From positions 3,614,431 through 3,678,430 of the forward strand of contig OY755047.1 of the NCBI GenBank assembly GCA_963576565.1: 64,000 bases of DNA, read 5' to 3'. The notes under the pieces were generated by a model. It saw only the letters and a program-made list of their open reading frames with translations, was not told where the DNA came from and did not search any database. How positions within the stretch are numbered: the stretch's first letter is position 1; each line of letters starts with the position of its first letter. Shown in pieces: positions 53,949 through 63,912 of the stretch. This DNA is from Aspidapion aeneum. Taxonomy: Eukaryota > Arthropoda > Insecta > Coleoptera > Brentidae. Both the position numbers and the translations under genes were made by a program.

Positions 53949-55575
53949 ACTGTGCCACAAAGGAGCTACGGGGGTCCTAAAACTAACTTGAAAATATTAC
54001 AGTTGTATATGTAATAGTTTTCAAGAAAATTAAAAACAAAAATTGGAATTTTGGAAAAAATTAATATTTGATCCAATAAAAGTAAACTTTTTTGCTATTG
54101 TATTTAGGTCAAAACAATTATTTTATTTTAGTTTCTTACCCCCTAAAATATTAAAAATTCCCGCCAAAGTTTGTCTAAAAGTTATTGTTTGTAATAATTA
54201 AATAAAAGTTAAAAATGCCAAAACTCAAAACTGAGGTGACTTTGGCGACCTGTCCAAGTATTATTATTAACACTTGGCCTACAACTGTTAATTCGTTATG
54301 TAGAGGGCCCCGGGAAGTTTAATTTGATATATTACAATCTATAGTTTTACAAAGCAAACTATTTAAAAAATATAAAAAACTGCACTTTTTGGGTACCCTT
54401 TGGTCCAGGAAAATTTTCACCTAAAATTTCGAAAAAAAAATTTGGTTGATACTGTGCCACAAAGGAGCTACAGGGTTCCTAAAACTAACTTGAAAATATT
54501 ACAGTTGTATATGTAATAGTTTTCAAGAAAATTAAAAACAAAAATTGAAATTTTGGAAAAAAATAATATTTAATCCAAAAAAAGTAAACTTTTTTGCTAT
54601 TGTATTTAGATCAAAACAATTATTTTATTTTAGTTCCTTACTCCCCAAAATATTAAAAATTCCCGCCAAAGTTTGTCCAAAGGTTATTGTTTGTGATAAT
54701 TAAATAGAAGTTAAAAATGCCAAAACTCAAAACTGAAGTGAATTTGGCGGCCTGTCCAAGTATTATTTTTAACACTTGGCCTACAACTGTTATATCGTTA
54801 TGTAGAGGTCCCCGGGAGGTTTAATTTGATATATTACAATCTATAGTTTTACGAAGCTAACTATTTAAAAAATATAAAAAAATGCACTTTTTGGGTACCC
54901 TTTAGTTCAGGAAAATTTTGACCTAAAATTTCGAAAAAAAAATTTGATTGATACTGTGCCACAAAGGAACTACGGGGGTCCTAAAACTAACTTGAAAATA
55001 TTACAGTTGTATATGTAATAGTTTTCAAGAAAATTAAAAATAAAAATTGGAATTTTTGAAAAAAATAATATTTGCTCCAAAAAAAGTAAACTTTTTTGCT
55101 ATCGCATTTAGGCCAAAACAATTATTTTATTCTAGTTCCTTACCTCCTAAAATATTAAAAATTCCCTCCAAAGTTTGTCCAAAGGTTATTGTTTGTGATA
55201 ATTAAATAAAAGTTAAAAATGCCAAAACTCAAAACTGAAGTGACTTTGGCGGCCTGTCCAAGTATTATTTTTAACACTTGGCCTACAACTGTTATATCGT
55301 TATGTAGAAGGCCCCGGGAGGTTTAATTTGATATATTACAATCTATAGTTTTACAAAGCTAACTATTTAAAAAATATAAAAAACTGCACTTTTTGGGTAC
55401 CCTTTGGTTCAGGAAAATTTTCACCTAAAATTTCGAAAAAAAAAATTTGGTTGGTACTGTGCCACAAAGGAGCTACGGGGGTCCTAAAACTAACTTGAAA
55501 ATATTACAGTTGTATATGTAATAGTTTTCATGAAAATTAAAAACAAAAATTGGAATTTTTGGAAAAAAATTAATA
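53949..55575. repeat. Tandem array, 502-bp unit, 3.2 copies
   Basis: TGTGCCACAAAGGA starts at 53951, 54453, 54955 and 55458, steps of 502, 502 and 503 bp. Shared words include CTTGAAAATATTACAGTTGT, ATTCCCxCCAAAGTTTGTC, CTGTCCAAGTATTATT, TTAATTTGATATATTACAAT and CACTTTTTGGGTACCCTTT. Copies differ by a few percent. No conserved open frame. Confidence 0.95.
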
Positions 55576-55599
55576 TGAAACTATGATAAAATGATAGGA

Positions 55600-56110
55600 A
55601 AGAAAAATAAAAAACCTCAACATTTTTAACAAGACATTGCAAAAGTTTTCAAAAATATTCTACATATTTTACTACCTATTTTAAAACTCAACTATTATAC
55701 AAAATCCTTTAAAAAAGGAGTGAAATCATAACAAAACCATTTATTGTAAAAAAAGCCAAGTAAGCAAAAATAGTAAAAAGAATTGAGATAAAACCCAACT
55801 TCTTCAATAAAAATTTCAAAATGAAAGGTTCTTACTAGTTTGGAAATGTTTTTTTTAAACTTGGCTATTACGGCTGCAAATGACTCTTAGGCACAGTGCT
55901 AAATTGAACATAAAGAAGTTTGGCTGTAACAGCAAAGTTTAAAAAAACATTCCCAAGTTAGAACCTCTTATTTTAAAATTTGTATTGGAGAACTTGTCTT
56001 TCTCAATTCTTTTTACGGAATACCATTTTTGCTTGGCTTTTTTTCACATGAAAATGTTGTTGTTATGATTTAAAATTTTTAAAATTGTTCTTGGATTCGT
56101 CGTGTATACA
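55600..56110. mobile_element. Foldback repeat family F, copy in intron 5
   Basis: Palindromic relative of 19390-19740 with the centre in the opposite orientation (GACTCTTAGGCACAGTGCTA). Arms carry AAAAAGCCAAGTAAGC, AAAGAATTGAGATAAAA, TTTCAAAATGAAAGGTTCTT and their reverse complements. The left side extends to AAAAAAGGAGTGAAATCATA, matching the reverse of 19745-19830. Confidence 0.82.
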
Positions 56111-56407
56111 ATGAATACTTTGTTAATAAGTATAAGTATGAGTAAAAACATGAAAAACTGACTACATGCGTGGAATATTTTATCGCCGTGTCGTTAAACG
56201 AATACGGTGTGTCCGAGACATTTCAAGAATGTCACTATGAACTCACTAGTTTACCACTTAATGCCAATGGCTGATTTTATGTAAAAGAACAAAACGGTTT
56301 TTAATAAAAAGTAGATTAGGTATTTACAAAAAAATAGCTTTCGTTTCTACAAGAAAATATTTATTTGTAGTTGCTTTTAAAAATCACCAGTATTTACTAA
56401 AGGGTCA
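56111..56407. other. Unassigned intron DNA
   Basis: About 300 bp with no recognised feature. Confidence 0.35.
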
Positions 56408-56455
56408 CACGGTAAAAAATTTTGTCTACAATGAAAATACGCTCTTTTCTTAAAT

Positions 56456-56704
56456 GTAGAGTGGCCGGGCTAAATGATCTAAGTGCCAAAATATAAAAAT
56501 TTTAAATTTTCCACCCAAAATGATGTATGTGTCAGGGCCAATACGGGGCTATAAAAACTAAGTGCAATTTCCCCACCTTATGACCTAACAAACATGTTTA
56601 AAATCACGTCATCCGTAAGTCCGCGTGCATATATTGTACAGTTTTTTTTAGTTTCCCACAAAAACGCTTTTTGGCACTTAGATCAATTAGCCTTTCCACT
56701 CTAC
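56456..56704. mobile_element. 249-bp element with ~33-bp terminal inverted repeats
   Basis: GTAGAGTGGCCGGGCTAAAT and GATCTAAGTGCCAAAA at the left pair with TTTTTGGCACTTAGATCAAT and TAGCCTTTCCACTCTAC at the right. AAAT on both sides may be a target duplication. No coding sequence. It lies inside the insertion that splits 56408-57855. Confidence 0.82.
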
Positions 56705-57521
56705 AAATATTGTCAGGAATGCAAATAACCCCTGACTGTGCCACTGTACGAAACCATCTTGGAAAAGCGACAAACACAATTATGGTTCTGTTGAGATAAG
56801 AAAGTGGTTCCGCCTCCCTCCAAAATAGAAAACATTTGGTTGCCGCCCACTACACAGCAGATGGTTATGGCGAGAAAAACTATTGAAAAGTCTAGAGTTG
56901 GAGTCGTAATGGTTGAGCGTGGGGATACAGCAAGTAGTGAGAGGGTTTTCCCTTTAAAGTGATTGGACATGGAAAAACTGTGAGATAAGAAAATGTTGTC
57001 TATAAAATGTATTTTATCTCTGTTTTTGTTTAGCTTATCTTGTTTAGCTCATTAGCTAGAATGTAAAGTAAATTTTAGGATTATCAGCAACGCCACTGAC
57101 TTGGTTCCTCCAAGCTCTTCAAAGAGGGGATAATGGATTATTTAGGTCCAACCTACCCTTTATAAAAACCCAAACTTTGAGAAGACAAGTGGGTAGTTAC
57201 ATTCTAAGTTTTGTTGAATTTAACTAAAACCTCTAAAATTAATTGTCAGTAAAGAAACATAAGATTTTTATATTTAAAGAATATTTTGCAGTTTGTTATT
57301 TTGGTAAGTTAAAGTTTTATTTTAATATTTTGGGTCTTGTTCGTTTTATAGGTCATAAGAAAAGTCTTGTAACAATTTGCGAATTGCAACAGAGTTTTAT
57401 TTTGTATTCATTAAAGTTTGTAACGTTTTTAAAACTGTTTCATATTTATTTTATTCACATAAGAGATCTACTATGGTACCCTCGTTTAAGGGTTCGATTT
57501 AAAATAAAATCCTACCCGACA
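56705..57521. other. Unassigned inserted DNA
   Basis: Part of the DNA that separates the two pieces of the CACGGTAAAA element. The 56.71-57.0 kb part is GC-richer than its surroundings, with frames of about 85 codons on the minus strand but no recognised motif. The remainder is AT-rich. Confidence 0.4.
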
Positions 57522-57855
57522 ATATATTAATTTACCTTAAAACAATTTGTTTTGAATTAAAATATTCCTTTTTAGTTGCAATGCAAGGTTTAATCTTGAA
57601 ATGAGACTTTATTTTTCTTCTTTAATTGTTTTGTTTCAGTATATTCCATTTTGAAACAAAACAAATTGTCTTCATATAAGTAATATTTTGCTTCCAGAGA
57701 AAACGGTGCCTTAGATTAATTCAGTTCTAATTTATAATAAAACAATTTTTGTTTGACATTAAAATAAAGAGGCAAGACATCTTTTGTGCTATATCAAGAA
57801 AATATTCTCTTGGTGAATAGGAAAGCACAAATTATTTACTTCGAAGCAATTTGCT

Positions 57856-58439
57856 TGTACAGATATAGTTTTGAGTTATTTATGTGTTATTTAGCTTTGA
57901 AAATTTATGTATAAAATTTTTAGTGCTAAGTTTTAAGATCTTAGTTTGTGAAAGAAAATAGTTAAAACTGTGTGGTTTTATTTATCATCATAAACATTTT
58001 ACTAAATTTTTTTAAATATCTCAAAGAAATTGAGCAGGGTTTTCTGTCTAACCTACCATTCACATCTCCTAGCAACCTTTTATAAAAATCCTAATATGTC
58101 TTGCTATTATTTAATAATAGCAGTAAATCGTTTCGCAAGTATCAACAAGAAATCTGTTTAAATATTATCTTAAATTTTAAACCTAATATCTTTTATAGTT
58201 TTTGAGTTATTTAAGTTTATACGATAAAATATTGTTTTTTATAAATTAACCTGCTGAGGTTTGTGGTTTGATCGAATTTTCGTGTCTCTGAATATCCTTT
58301 TACAAGTATAACCTAGAGACCTTGTATGACATATTTAAAAAAATTGACACATCACAAATTTAATAAAATTTGGTAGTTTTGAATTGATATATTTGGGATT
58401 CGATGAGACATAAGATATATTTACTTAATAAGTGGAGAG
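57856..58439. other. AT-rich intron DNA, nothing recognised
   Basis: No coding sequence or clear repeat noticed. Confidence 0.35.
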
Positions 58440-59215
58440 TTCGGTTAAGCCGTCAAGGGCGGAAAATTTACTTTACGCATGTTTGGTACACCGTTTTTCC
58501 TACGAGCCTCTAAAGTTGTAAAATAAAATTTTTATTTTGTTTAATAAAAAAATGACGAAACGATACCTTCCTAGCTAGCCTATTACAACACTAAGTGAAG
58601 CCATGATAATATATTTGCCTTGAAAACAGTTTACTGTAAATATCTCAGAAACTAAAGCTTTTACAAAGTTTTTGGTTATAATACAAATTATTGGGCAAAA
58701 TGTAGTCTATCATATTCTGGAAACTGTATATTCATACGATGCTCCGTTAAAAAGTTTGCATTTTTAAAAGTTTTTAATTGTAAAAAAACTGTCATTGGCA
58801 TTCATGGACTTTGACCAAAATCTAATCAGCTCGTCAGAGTGTCGAACACTATTTTACCTAAAAATTTTATGAAAATCGGTTTCCTGGTTTAGGAGCTATC
58901 GTGTTACGGACAAAAATAATATACACACACACAAACAGACATCACGACGATACTGCTAAGATAGGTCAAAATACATCCAAATGACAGATTTTTGGCGTTA
59001 TCTCAAAAAAATTTTTTTTGTCGAAAATAATACTTTCTCTAGCCATTGCTACGAGGGCTAGGAAGGTAAAAATGAAGTAAAACAATGAACAGTGTTATAC
59101 TTTATGTTTATAATTATTAAAAAATTTTAATCAAATAAAAAAGTTTGTGCGAAAGAGTAACTTTACAGTACTAGTACGGAAAAGTTTAATTCCCGCACGC
59201 TCCTGGGAAAAAAAT
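58440..59215. mobile_element. Family G element carrying a family X insertion
   Basis: Left sequence GGCGGAAAATTTACTTTACG, GGTACACCGTTTTTCCTA and right sequence AGTACTAGTACGGAAAAGTT with TTCCCGCACGCTCC resemble the family-G element at 45540-46225, which has TTTACGCACGACTTAGGTAC and ACTAGTGCGGAAA. A reverse family-X copy lies inside at 58565-59068. Confidence 0.65.
58565..59068 (-). mobile_element. Family X copy, reverse strand
   Basis: CCTTCCTAGCTAGCCTATT at the left and CGAGGGCTAGGAAGG at the right bound it. The inside is the reverse complement of 59235-59735: TTTTGACCAAAATCTAATCA, GAAAATCGGTTTCCTGGTTT, GAGCTATCGTGTTACGGACA, ACACACAAACAGACATCACG. Confidence 0.87.
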
Positions 59216-59234
59216 CATAACGCTAACTATTTTT

Positions 59235-59735
59235 ACCTTCCTAGCCCGCGTAGTAATAGCTAGAAAAGGTATTAGTATAAATTTTTTTTAAGATAACGTC
59301 AAAAATATTTATTTGGGTGTTTTTTGACCTATCAATATCGTCGTGATGTCTGTCTGTGTGTATATTATTTCTGTCCGTAACACGATAGCTCCTAAGCCGC
59401 TGAACCGATTTTCACAAAATTTTCAGGTAAAATAGTGTTGGACACTCTTACAAGCTGGTTGGATTTTGGTCAAAATCCATTAATGCTAATGACAGTTTTT
59501 TGACAATTAAAATTTTAAAATTGCTAACTTTTTAACGGAGCCTCGTATTAATATACAATTTTCGGAATATAGTAGACTATATTTTGCTCAATAATTTGTA
59601 TTATTACCAAAAACTTCGTAAGAGCTTTAGTTTCTGAGATATTTACAAAAAACAGTTTTCAAGGCTGCTATATTATCATGACTTCACTTGAAGTGTGCTA
59701 ATATGCTAGCTAGAAAGGTATCAGATCCGTCATGG
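59235..59735 (+). mobile_element. Family X copy, forward strand
   Basis: Runs from CTTCCTAGCCCGCGTAGTAA to AAAGGTATCAGATCCGTCAT without interruption, so it serves as the reference copy for this window. It faces the reverse copy at 58565-59068 across about 165 bp. Its right end lies about 40 bp from exon 6. Confidence 0.87.
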
Positions 59736-59778
59736 ATCAGTTTATTTTACCTTCCATTAGCCTAATAATTTTTTTCAG

Positions 59779-59957
59779 GGGAATTTGACATGAGAGTAAA
59801 ATCTTGTATGGCGTCGGATGGTTCGGGTCATGTGATTCAACTTTCGGACGAGTTCGGCTGTGTTCTGAGGCCGAAGATGATCAGCAGGTTCCTGAAAGCC
59901 CGAGGCGCAGATGAACGCGCGTCTGTTATTACATATGCGTTCTTTCATGCTTTTAAG
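59779..59957 (+). CDS. ZP-domain protein, exon 6: ZP-C core
   Basis: Acceptor TAATTTTTTTCAG; donor AAG/GTAAGG, phase 0. It encodes residues 210-269: GEFDMRVKSCMASDGSGHVI, QLSDEFGCVLRPKMISRFLK and ARGADERASVITYAFFHAFK. VKSC and FGCVLRP are the next ZP-C cysteines. DMRVxSCxAxDG and L.DE.GCV.RP are strongly conserved positions of insect ZP proteins. No stops or frameshifts. The exon follows directly on a family-X repeat, whose end is about 40 bp upstream. Confidence 0.96.
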
Positions 59958-59964
59958 GTAAGGA

Positions 59965-60180
59965 ATACACTGAAAAAAGTGTTTTACATTAATAAAATAC
60001 ACGATATATTTTGTATATTATTATGGAATATGAAAATTTACGACAATTGCTTTTTTCCAAATCCAGTTGTGTAAAAAGCCAATGTATTCTGTAAAAAAAA
60101 TATATGTTGTGTAAAAAATTACATAATATATTATAGAAAATTACCAAAAATTTTTTGAGTGTACTTTTTGGGAATAAAAG
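59965..60180. mobile_element. Possible miniature element next to exon 6
   Basis: ACACTGAAAAAAGTGTTTTA at 59967 and, at the other side, AAAAATTTTTTGAGTGTAC at about 60147-60165 are loosely inverted. The inside is AT-rich with repeated TTGTGTAAAAA words. Terminal repeats are weak, so this is tentative. Confidence 0.4.
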
Positions 60181-60184
60181 TATG

Positions 60185-60860
60185 TTTTTTTTAGATGTTC
60201 TATCTGTTAGCTTTGCATTTGTTTTTCCATTAATCTTTGAGCTTTTGATACCTTATCCATGTTTGATTTTGTAAGTGTCCAGTTCTGGGATCCATAGGTA
60301 AGTACAGGAATAATACATTGGTTTACACTTTCGTTTCGAGGTTCTGAGGACATTTTTTATTTTTTAATATGTAGCTTAATTTACCGAATGCCCAGGCCAA
60401 TCTTACTCGTCTCTTGATTTCAGCAGTTTGGTTTTCCTTTTTTAGTTTAATAATTTGTCCCAGGTATATATATTACTCTACTTGTTATATTTTCTCTTGG
60501 TTTATTCTGATCGGGATATCCTCATCTGCGTTTGTTATAACTTTAGTTTTAGTGCAGTTCATACTCAAGCCTATATTTTTAGCTGCTGTATCCAATTCCT
60601 CCAGCATTTTTATAAGTTCTTCTTTCTTATCTGTTATTAAGGCACTATCATAAGCATATCTTAGGTGGTTCAAGTATTGTCCGTTTACTTTGATGGCTAT
60701 TTCTTCCCAATCTAAGTTTTTAAAAACCTCTTCTAGGGCCTGGTTAAATAGTTGTATTGTGTCACCCCATCTTCTTATGCGGATTGGCTTGGTTCTTTCG
60801 TGGATTTGGATTGATGTTGTTGCTTCGTTATATATATATATTGGCTATTAAATCTGTGAT
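60185..60860 (-). mobile_element. LINE-C copy in intron 6, RT catalytic region
   Basis: On the minus strand the right part encodes TIQLFNQALEEVFKNLDWEE, then NGQYLNHLRYAYDSALITDK and EELIKMLEELDTAAKNIGLS, MNCTKTKVIT. This covers RT motif B to D. The catalytic YADD is changed to YAYD, losing the first aspartate of the pair, so it is dead. The left part repeats the GSQxWT and LAWAxFG blocks in reverse, as at 38.4-39.0 kb. It lies antisense to the host gene. Confidence 0.88.
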
Positions 60861-60960
60861 GTATTCGGCTATTAATTAAAGATGCTTTTACTGCTCATTA
60901 TTTATGTATCATTTAAATTATATTGAGTAATTATTTAACAGCGTTTTTATATTTTTTTAG

Positions 60961-61160
60961 TTTCCAGATGCTCTAAGTGTACATATAAAGTGTAAAGTAG
61001 AAATCTGTCGTCACGGCTGTCTGGATCACTGCCAAACCCAAGCGAATAAACCTCCAGAGTTACAGGACGACACTCATCCCGAACTGTTCGCAGGACTGGG
61101 GAACCCTTTGTTGGAACGCAAAGATGATAAAATCCAGTCAAATGAAATTAAAGATGATCG
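60961..61160 (+). CDS. ZP-domain protein, exon 7: ZP-C end and linker
   Basis: Acceptor TTTATATTTTTTTAG; donor ATCG/GTAAGG, phase 2. It encodes residues 270-335 and two bases of 336: FPDALSVHIKCKVEICRHGC, LDHCQTQANKPPELQDDTHP and ELFAGLGNPLLERKDDKIQS, then NEIKDD. FPD...VHxxCxVxxCxxxC closes the ZP domain. After it the sequence becomes polar and low in cysteine, as expected for the variable region before a cleavage site. NPLLERKDDK has no clear dibasic furin motif, so the cleavage site should lie further on. Confidence 0.95.
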
Positions 61161-61235
61161 GTAAGGATTTTTTTAGTTAGCCTAGGATTAGTTATTTTGG
61201 AACCAAGAGAGTTAAGAATTCTAATATCAATCATA

Positions 61236-61605
61236 TATACATAAAACCGATAAAAGAACTATACAAAAGGTCAAAATCTAAAATTAAAATTGGAAATCGA
61301 CTTTCAAAATAATTTTTGGTAACGAAAGGCATAAACAGGGATGTTGTATCTCTCCAACTCTTTTTAAAATATATATCGCAGTAGTTCTATAAAACTGGAA
61401 ACGTAAAGTACACGGAATGGGAATACAACTTAAGAATATAAAGTTTAACATATATATATGAAACAGTGGTAAAAAAATAAAAGGTAAAAGTGTGAAAATG
61501 ATGCAATAAGAAGATCAACAAAAATATTTAGAACAGATCATATAAGAAATGAGATCATAAAAGGAAGAATGGGAATCAAGGGAAGTTTTAACAAAAAATA
61601 ACATT
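61236..61605 (+). mobile_element. LINE-A fragment in intron 7, internally deleted
   Basis: GATAAAAGAACTATACAAAAGG encodes the IKELYK block. GGGATGTTGTATCTCTCCAA is the GCCISPTLF block and ACGGAATGGGAATACAACTT the GMGIQL block. It then jumps past the catalytic region to AAGTTTAACATATATATATG and the ATAAGAAATGAGATCATAAA block. Only 370 bp remain. Confidence 0.83.
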
Positions 61606-61842
61606 CTTTTAAAATTTTGGCAGAAAAATTACTTTATTTTCCCAAAACTTTGGCGCATTTTATTTTCATACAGTGGCAAACTACAGAGTTTATGAAAAAC
61701 CGCACTTTTCGTTTTTTAATTTTTGCTGCCCCTTTAGCCTCTCCTCCTCGTCAGATTTTTTCTCTCAACGTAATAACCTGAAATTCCCCAAAAACATCAA
61801 AAAAACTTAAACATTTATGTACTGAAATCCTTTTTGTTGTAG
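61606..61842. other. End of intron 7
   Basis: Unassigned sequence with a normal acceptor, CTTTTTGTTGTAG, for exon 8. Confidence 0.5.
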
Positions 61843-61931
61843 ATCTCCAGATCCAGTGGACCAGTCAATAGAAGACCAGGATGTTCTTTACGATGATATC
61901 ATACATGAAAACCAACAAGCTATATCATCGG
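61843..61931 (+). CDS. ZP-domain protein, exon 8: acidic linker
   Basis: Acceptor CCTTTTTGTTGTAG; donor CGG/GTAAGC, phase 1. It encodes residues 336-365 and one base: RSPDPVDQSIEDQDVLYDDI then IHENQQAISS. Acidic and low in complexity, it is consistent with the region between the ZP domain and the membrane anchor. It is called an exon because both splice signals are good, the phases fit on the left, and it is open throughout. At least one further exon must lie right of 64000, because no stop or membrane segment has been reached. Confidence 0.85.
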
Positions 61932-62480
61932 GTAAGCAAAAAATACTTAAGTTTTTCCCATTTTTATTTTACCTTAGGTACTACTGCTAGTCCCTCAGTT
62001 CGTAGGCCATTTCAAGGGATAAAACGACTTACTAAAAAAAATCTATTCCACCATACACCGGTGTATTTTTTAAGTGATGATTAACAGGATGAATTTTCTA
62101 AATAGCTTCATTTTGCTGAGTTGTTCTACTTTTTCCTTCGCAAAAATTCTTGAAAGTGATTCCTAACAGAGTGTACAGGCGCTATAAATATCAATTTAGT
62201 AGCTGTAAAAAAGTCATTAAGTATGTTCAAACATGAAGATTTTCTTACAAATTACTTGCTTTGACGACTCTGACAGCCGTGTCCTTTATTTTAAACATGC
62301 CAAAATTACGACATAAAAAAATAACAGTGAGAATGTTATTCATCTGCCAAAATGAAAAACAATAAAATGACAAGTTTTAGTTCTTGATTTTGAGCAATCA
62401 GAGCAAAATATTGCGATAATTTAGCACTAGTGCAAATTATCGATGTCAAAACTGATTGAATTTCTTATGAAAACAGATAT
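61932..62480. other. Start of intron 8, nothing recognised
   Basis: Follows the exon 8 donor GGGTAAGC. TTAGCACTAGTGCAAATTATCG near 62420 recalls the CACTAGTGC core of family G. No gene. Confidence 0.45.
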
Positions 62481-63912
62481 TAGCTCACACATATACTATA
62501 CTATAGTAGTGTGAGCTATGGTGATCCTAATTTTTTCGAGAAAAAAAAAGTTGCTCCGATTTCAAAAATTTTTATATATCTTTGCGTTTCAGATGATTTT
62601 GAAACTTTTTTGTTGCGCCGTCTGTCTGTCTGTCTGTCTGTCTGTCTGTATGTCTGTCTGTCTGTATGTCTGTAACGACCAACGCGCATAACTCAAAAAC
62701 CGATTGGCCGATTTTAATGAAATTTGGTACCTAGGCTGGGTCTTGGGTCGAGATGGTCCCATTTAAAAATGAACAAAATCCACCGAACACAAACCAAATA
62801 AAAGGGTGGGGGTAGATTTCAAAAATTAGAGTTTATGTGAAAATATGGCGTGTGTGATATCAAACGAAAGGTAATTGAGTCTGCAGTTAAACAAAATACA
62901 TTTTAATTTATTTAAAAAAAAAGGGTGGGGGTATATTTTAAAAATTAGAGTTTAAGTGAAAATATGGCGTGTGTGATATCAAACGAAAGGTAATTGAGTC
63001 CGAAGTTTAACAAAATACATTTTAGTTTTTTATTTTTTTAAAGGGTATGGGTAGATTTCAAAAATTTGAGTTTAAGTCAAAACATGGCTTGTGTGGTATC
63101 AAACAAAAGGTAATTTAGTCCGGAGTTGAATAAAATATATTTCAGTTTTTACTTATATTAGCTCACACGTACATTATAACTATAGTACCTAGTGTGAGCT
63201 TAGGGGCCCATATATTGGCAGAGTATTTTTTGGTATTAGCTCACACATATACTATACTATAGTAGTGTGAGTCATAGTGATCCTAAATTTTCGAGAAAAA
63301 AAAAGTTGCTCCGATTTCAAAATTTTTTATATATCTTTGCGTTTCAGATGATTTTGAAACTTTTTTGTCGCCCCGTCTGTCTGTCTGTCTGTCTGTAACG
63401 ACCAACGCGCATAACTCAAAAACCGCTTGCCCGATTTCAATGAAATTTGGTACCTAGGCTGGGTCTTGGGTCGAGATGGTCCCATTTAAAAATGAACAAA
63501 ATCCACCGAACACAAGCCAAATACAAGGGTGGGGGTAGACTTCAAAAATTAGAGTTTATGTGAAAATATGGCGTGTGTGATACCAAACGAAGGGTAATTG
63601 AGTCTGGAGTTAAACAAAATAGATTTTTGTTTAAAAAAAGGGTGGGGGTAGATTAAAAAAATTAGAGTTTACGTAAAAATATGGCGTGTGTGATATCAAA
63701 CGAAAGGTAATTGAGTTCGGAGTTAAACAAAATACATTTTAATTTTTGTTTTTTTTAAGGGTGGGGGTAGATTTCAAAGATTTGAGTTTAAGTCAAAACA
63801 TGGCTTGTGTGGTATCAAACGAAAGGTAATTTAGTCTGGAGTTGAATAAAATATATTTCAGTTTTTAGTTATATTAGCTCACACGTACACCATAACTATA
63901 GTACCTAGAGCT
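62481..63912. repeat. 756-bp tandem dimer with hairpin ends and CTGT runs
   Basis: TTAGCTCACACATATACTAT starts at 62481 and again at 63237, 756 bp apart. Each unit opens with a hairpin (AGCTCACAC and GTGTGAG), then TTTTGAAACTTTTTTG, a GTCTGTCTGTCTGT run, CAACGCGCATAACTCAAAAA and GGTACCTAGGCTGGGTCTTG. About three ~115-bp sub-repeats follow, with AAGGGTGGGGGTAGATTTCA and TATCAAACGAAAGGTAATT. Each unit closes with another hairpin, TTAGCTCACACGTACA, and GGGGCCCATATATTGGCAGA. The second unit lacks some CTGT units. Confidence 0.93.

Larger units (their letters stand above)
56408..57855. mobile_element. Interrupted reverse copy of the 33241-33652 element
   Basis: The left terminal piece, CACGGTAAAAAATTTTGTCT to about 56441, and the right piece, about 57522-57855 (TTACCTTAAAACAATTTGTT ... 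GAAGCAATTTGCTT), together match the reverse complement of 33241-33652. The final ~30 bp are missing at the right. About 1.08 kb of foreign DNA separates the pieces, including the element at 56456-56704. Confidence 0.8.
33062..61931 (+). other. Gene span: insect ZP-domain protein, 3' end outside window
   Basis: This is the only supported host gene. Eight coding exons encode residues 1-365 and a split codon. All introns are GT-AG and all phases agree (0, 2, 0, 1, 1, 0, 2, 1). Intron lengths are 15002, 1574, 409, 335, 8757, 1003 and 682 bp, then more than 2069 bp. The protein has a signal peptide and a ZP module. ZP proteins of this kind are secreted or apical membrane proteins that polymerise in the extracellular matrix under the cuticle and shape epithelial cells. 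Which of the several insect ZP paralogues it is (dusky/miniature-like or another) cannot be settled by eye, so no symbol is given. Transposons fill the introns but none interrupts an exon. Confidence 0.9.

Noticed and set aside
56713..56970. Minus-strand 85-codon frame in a GC-richer patch
   Set aside because: No motif recognised, and it lies within inserted DNA that splits another transposon.
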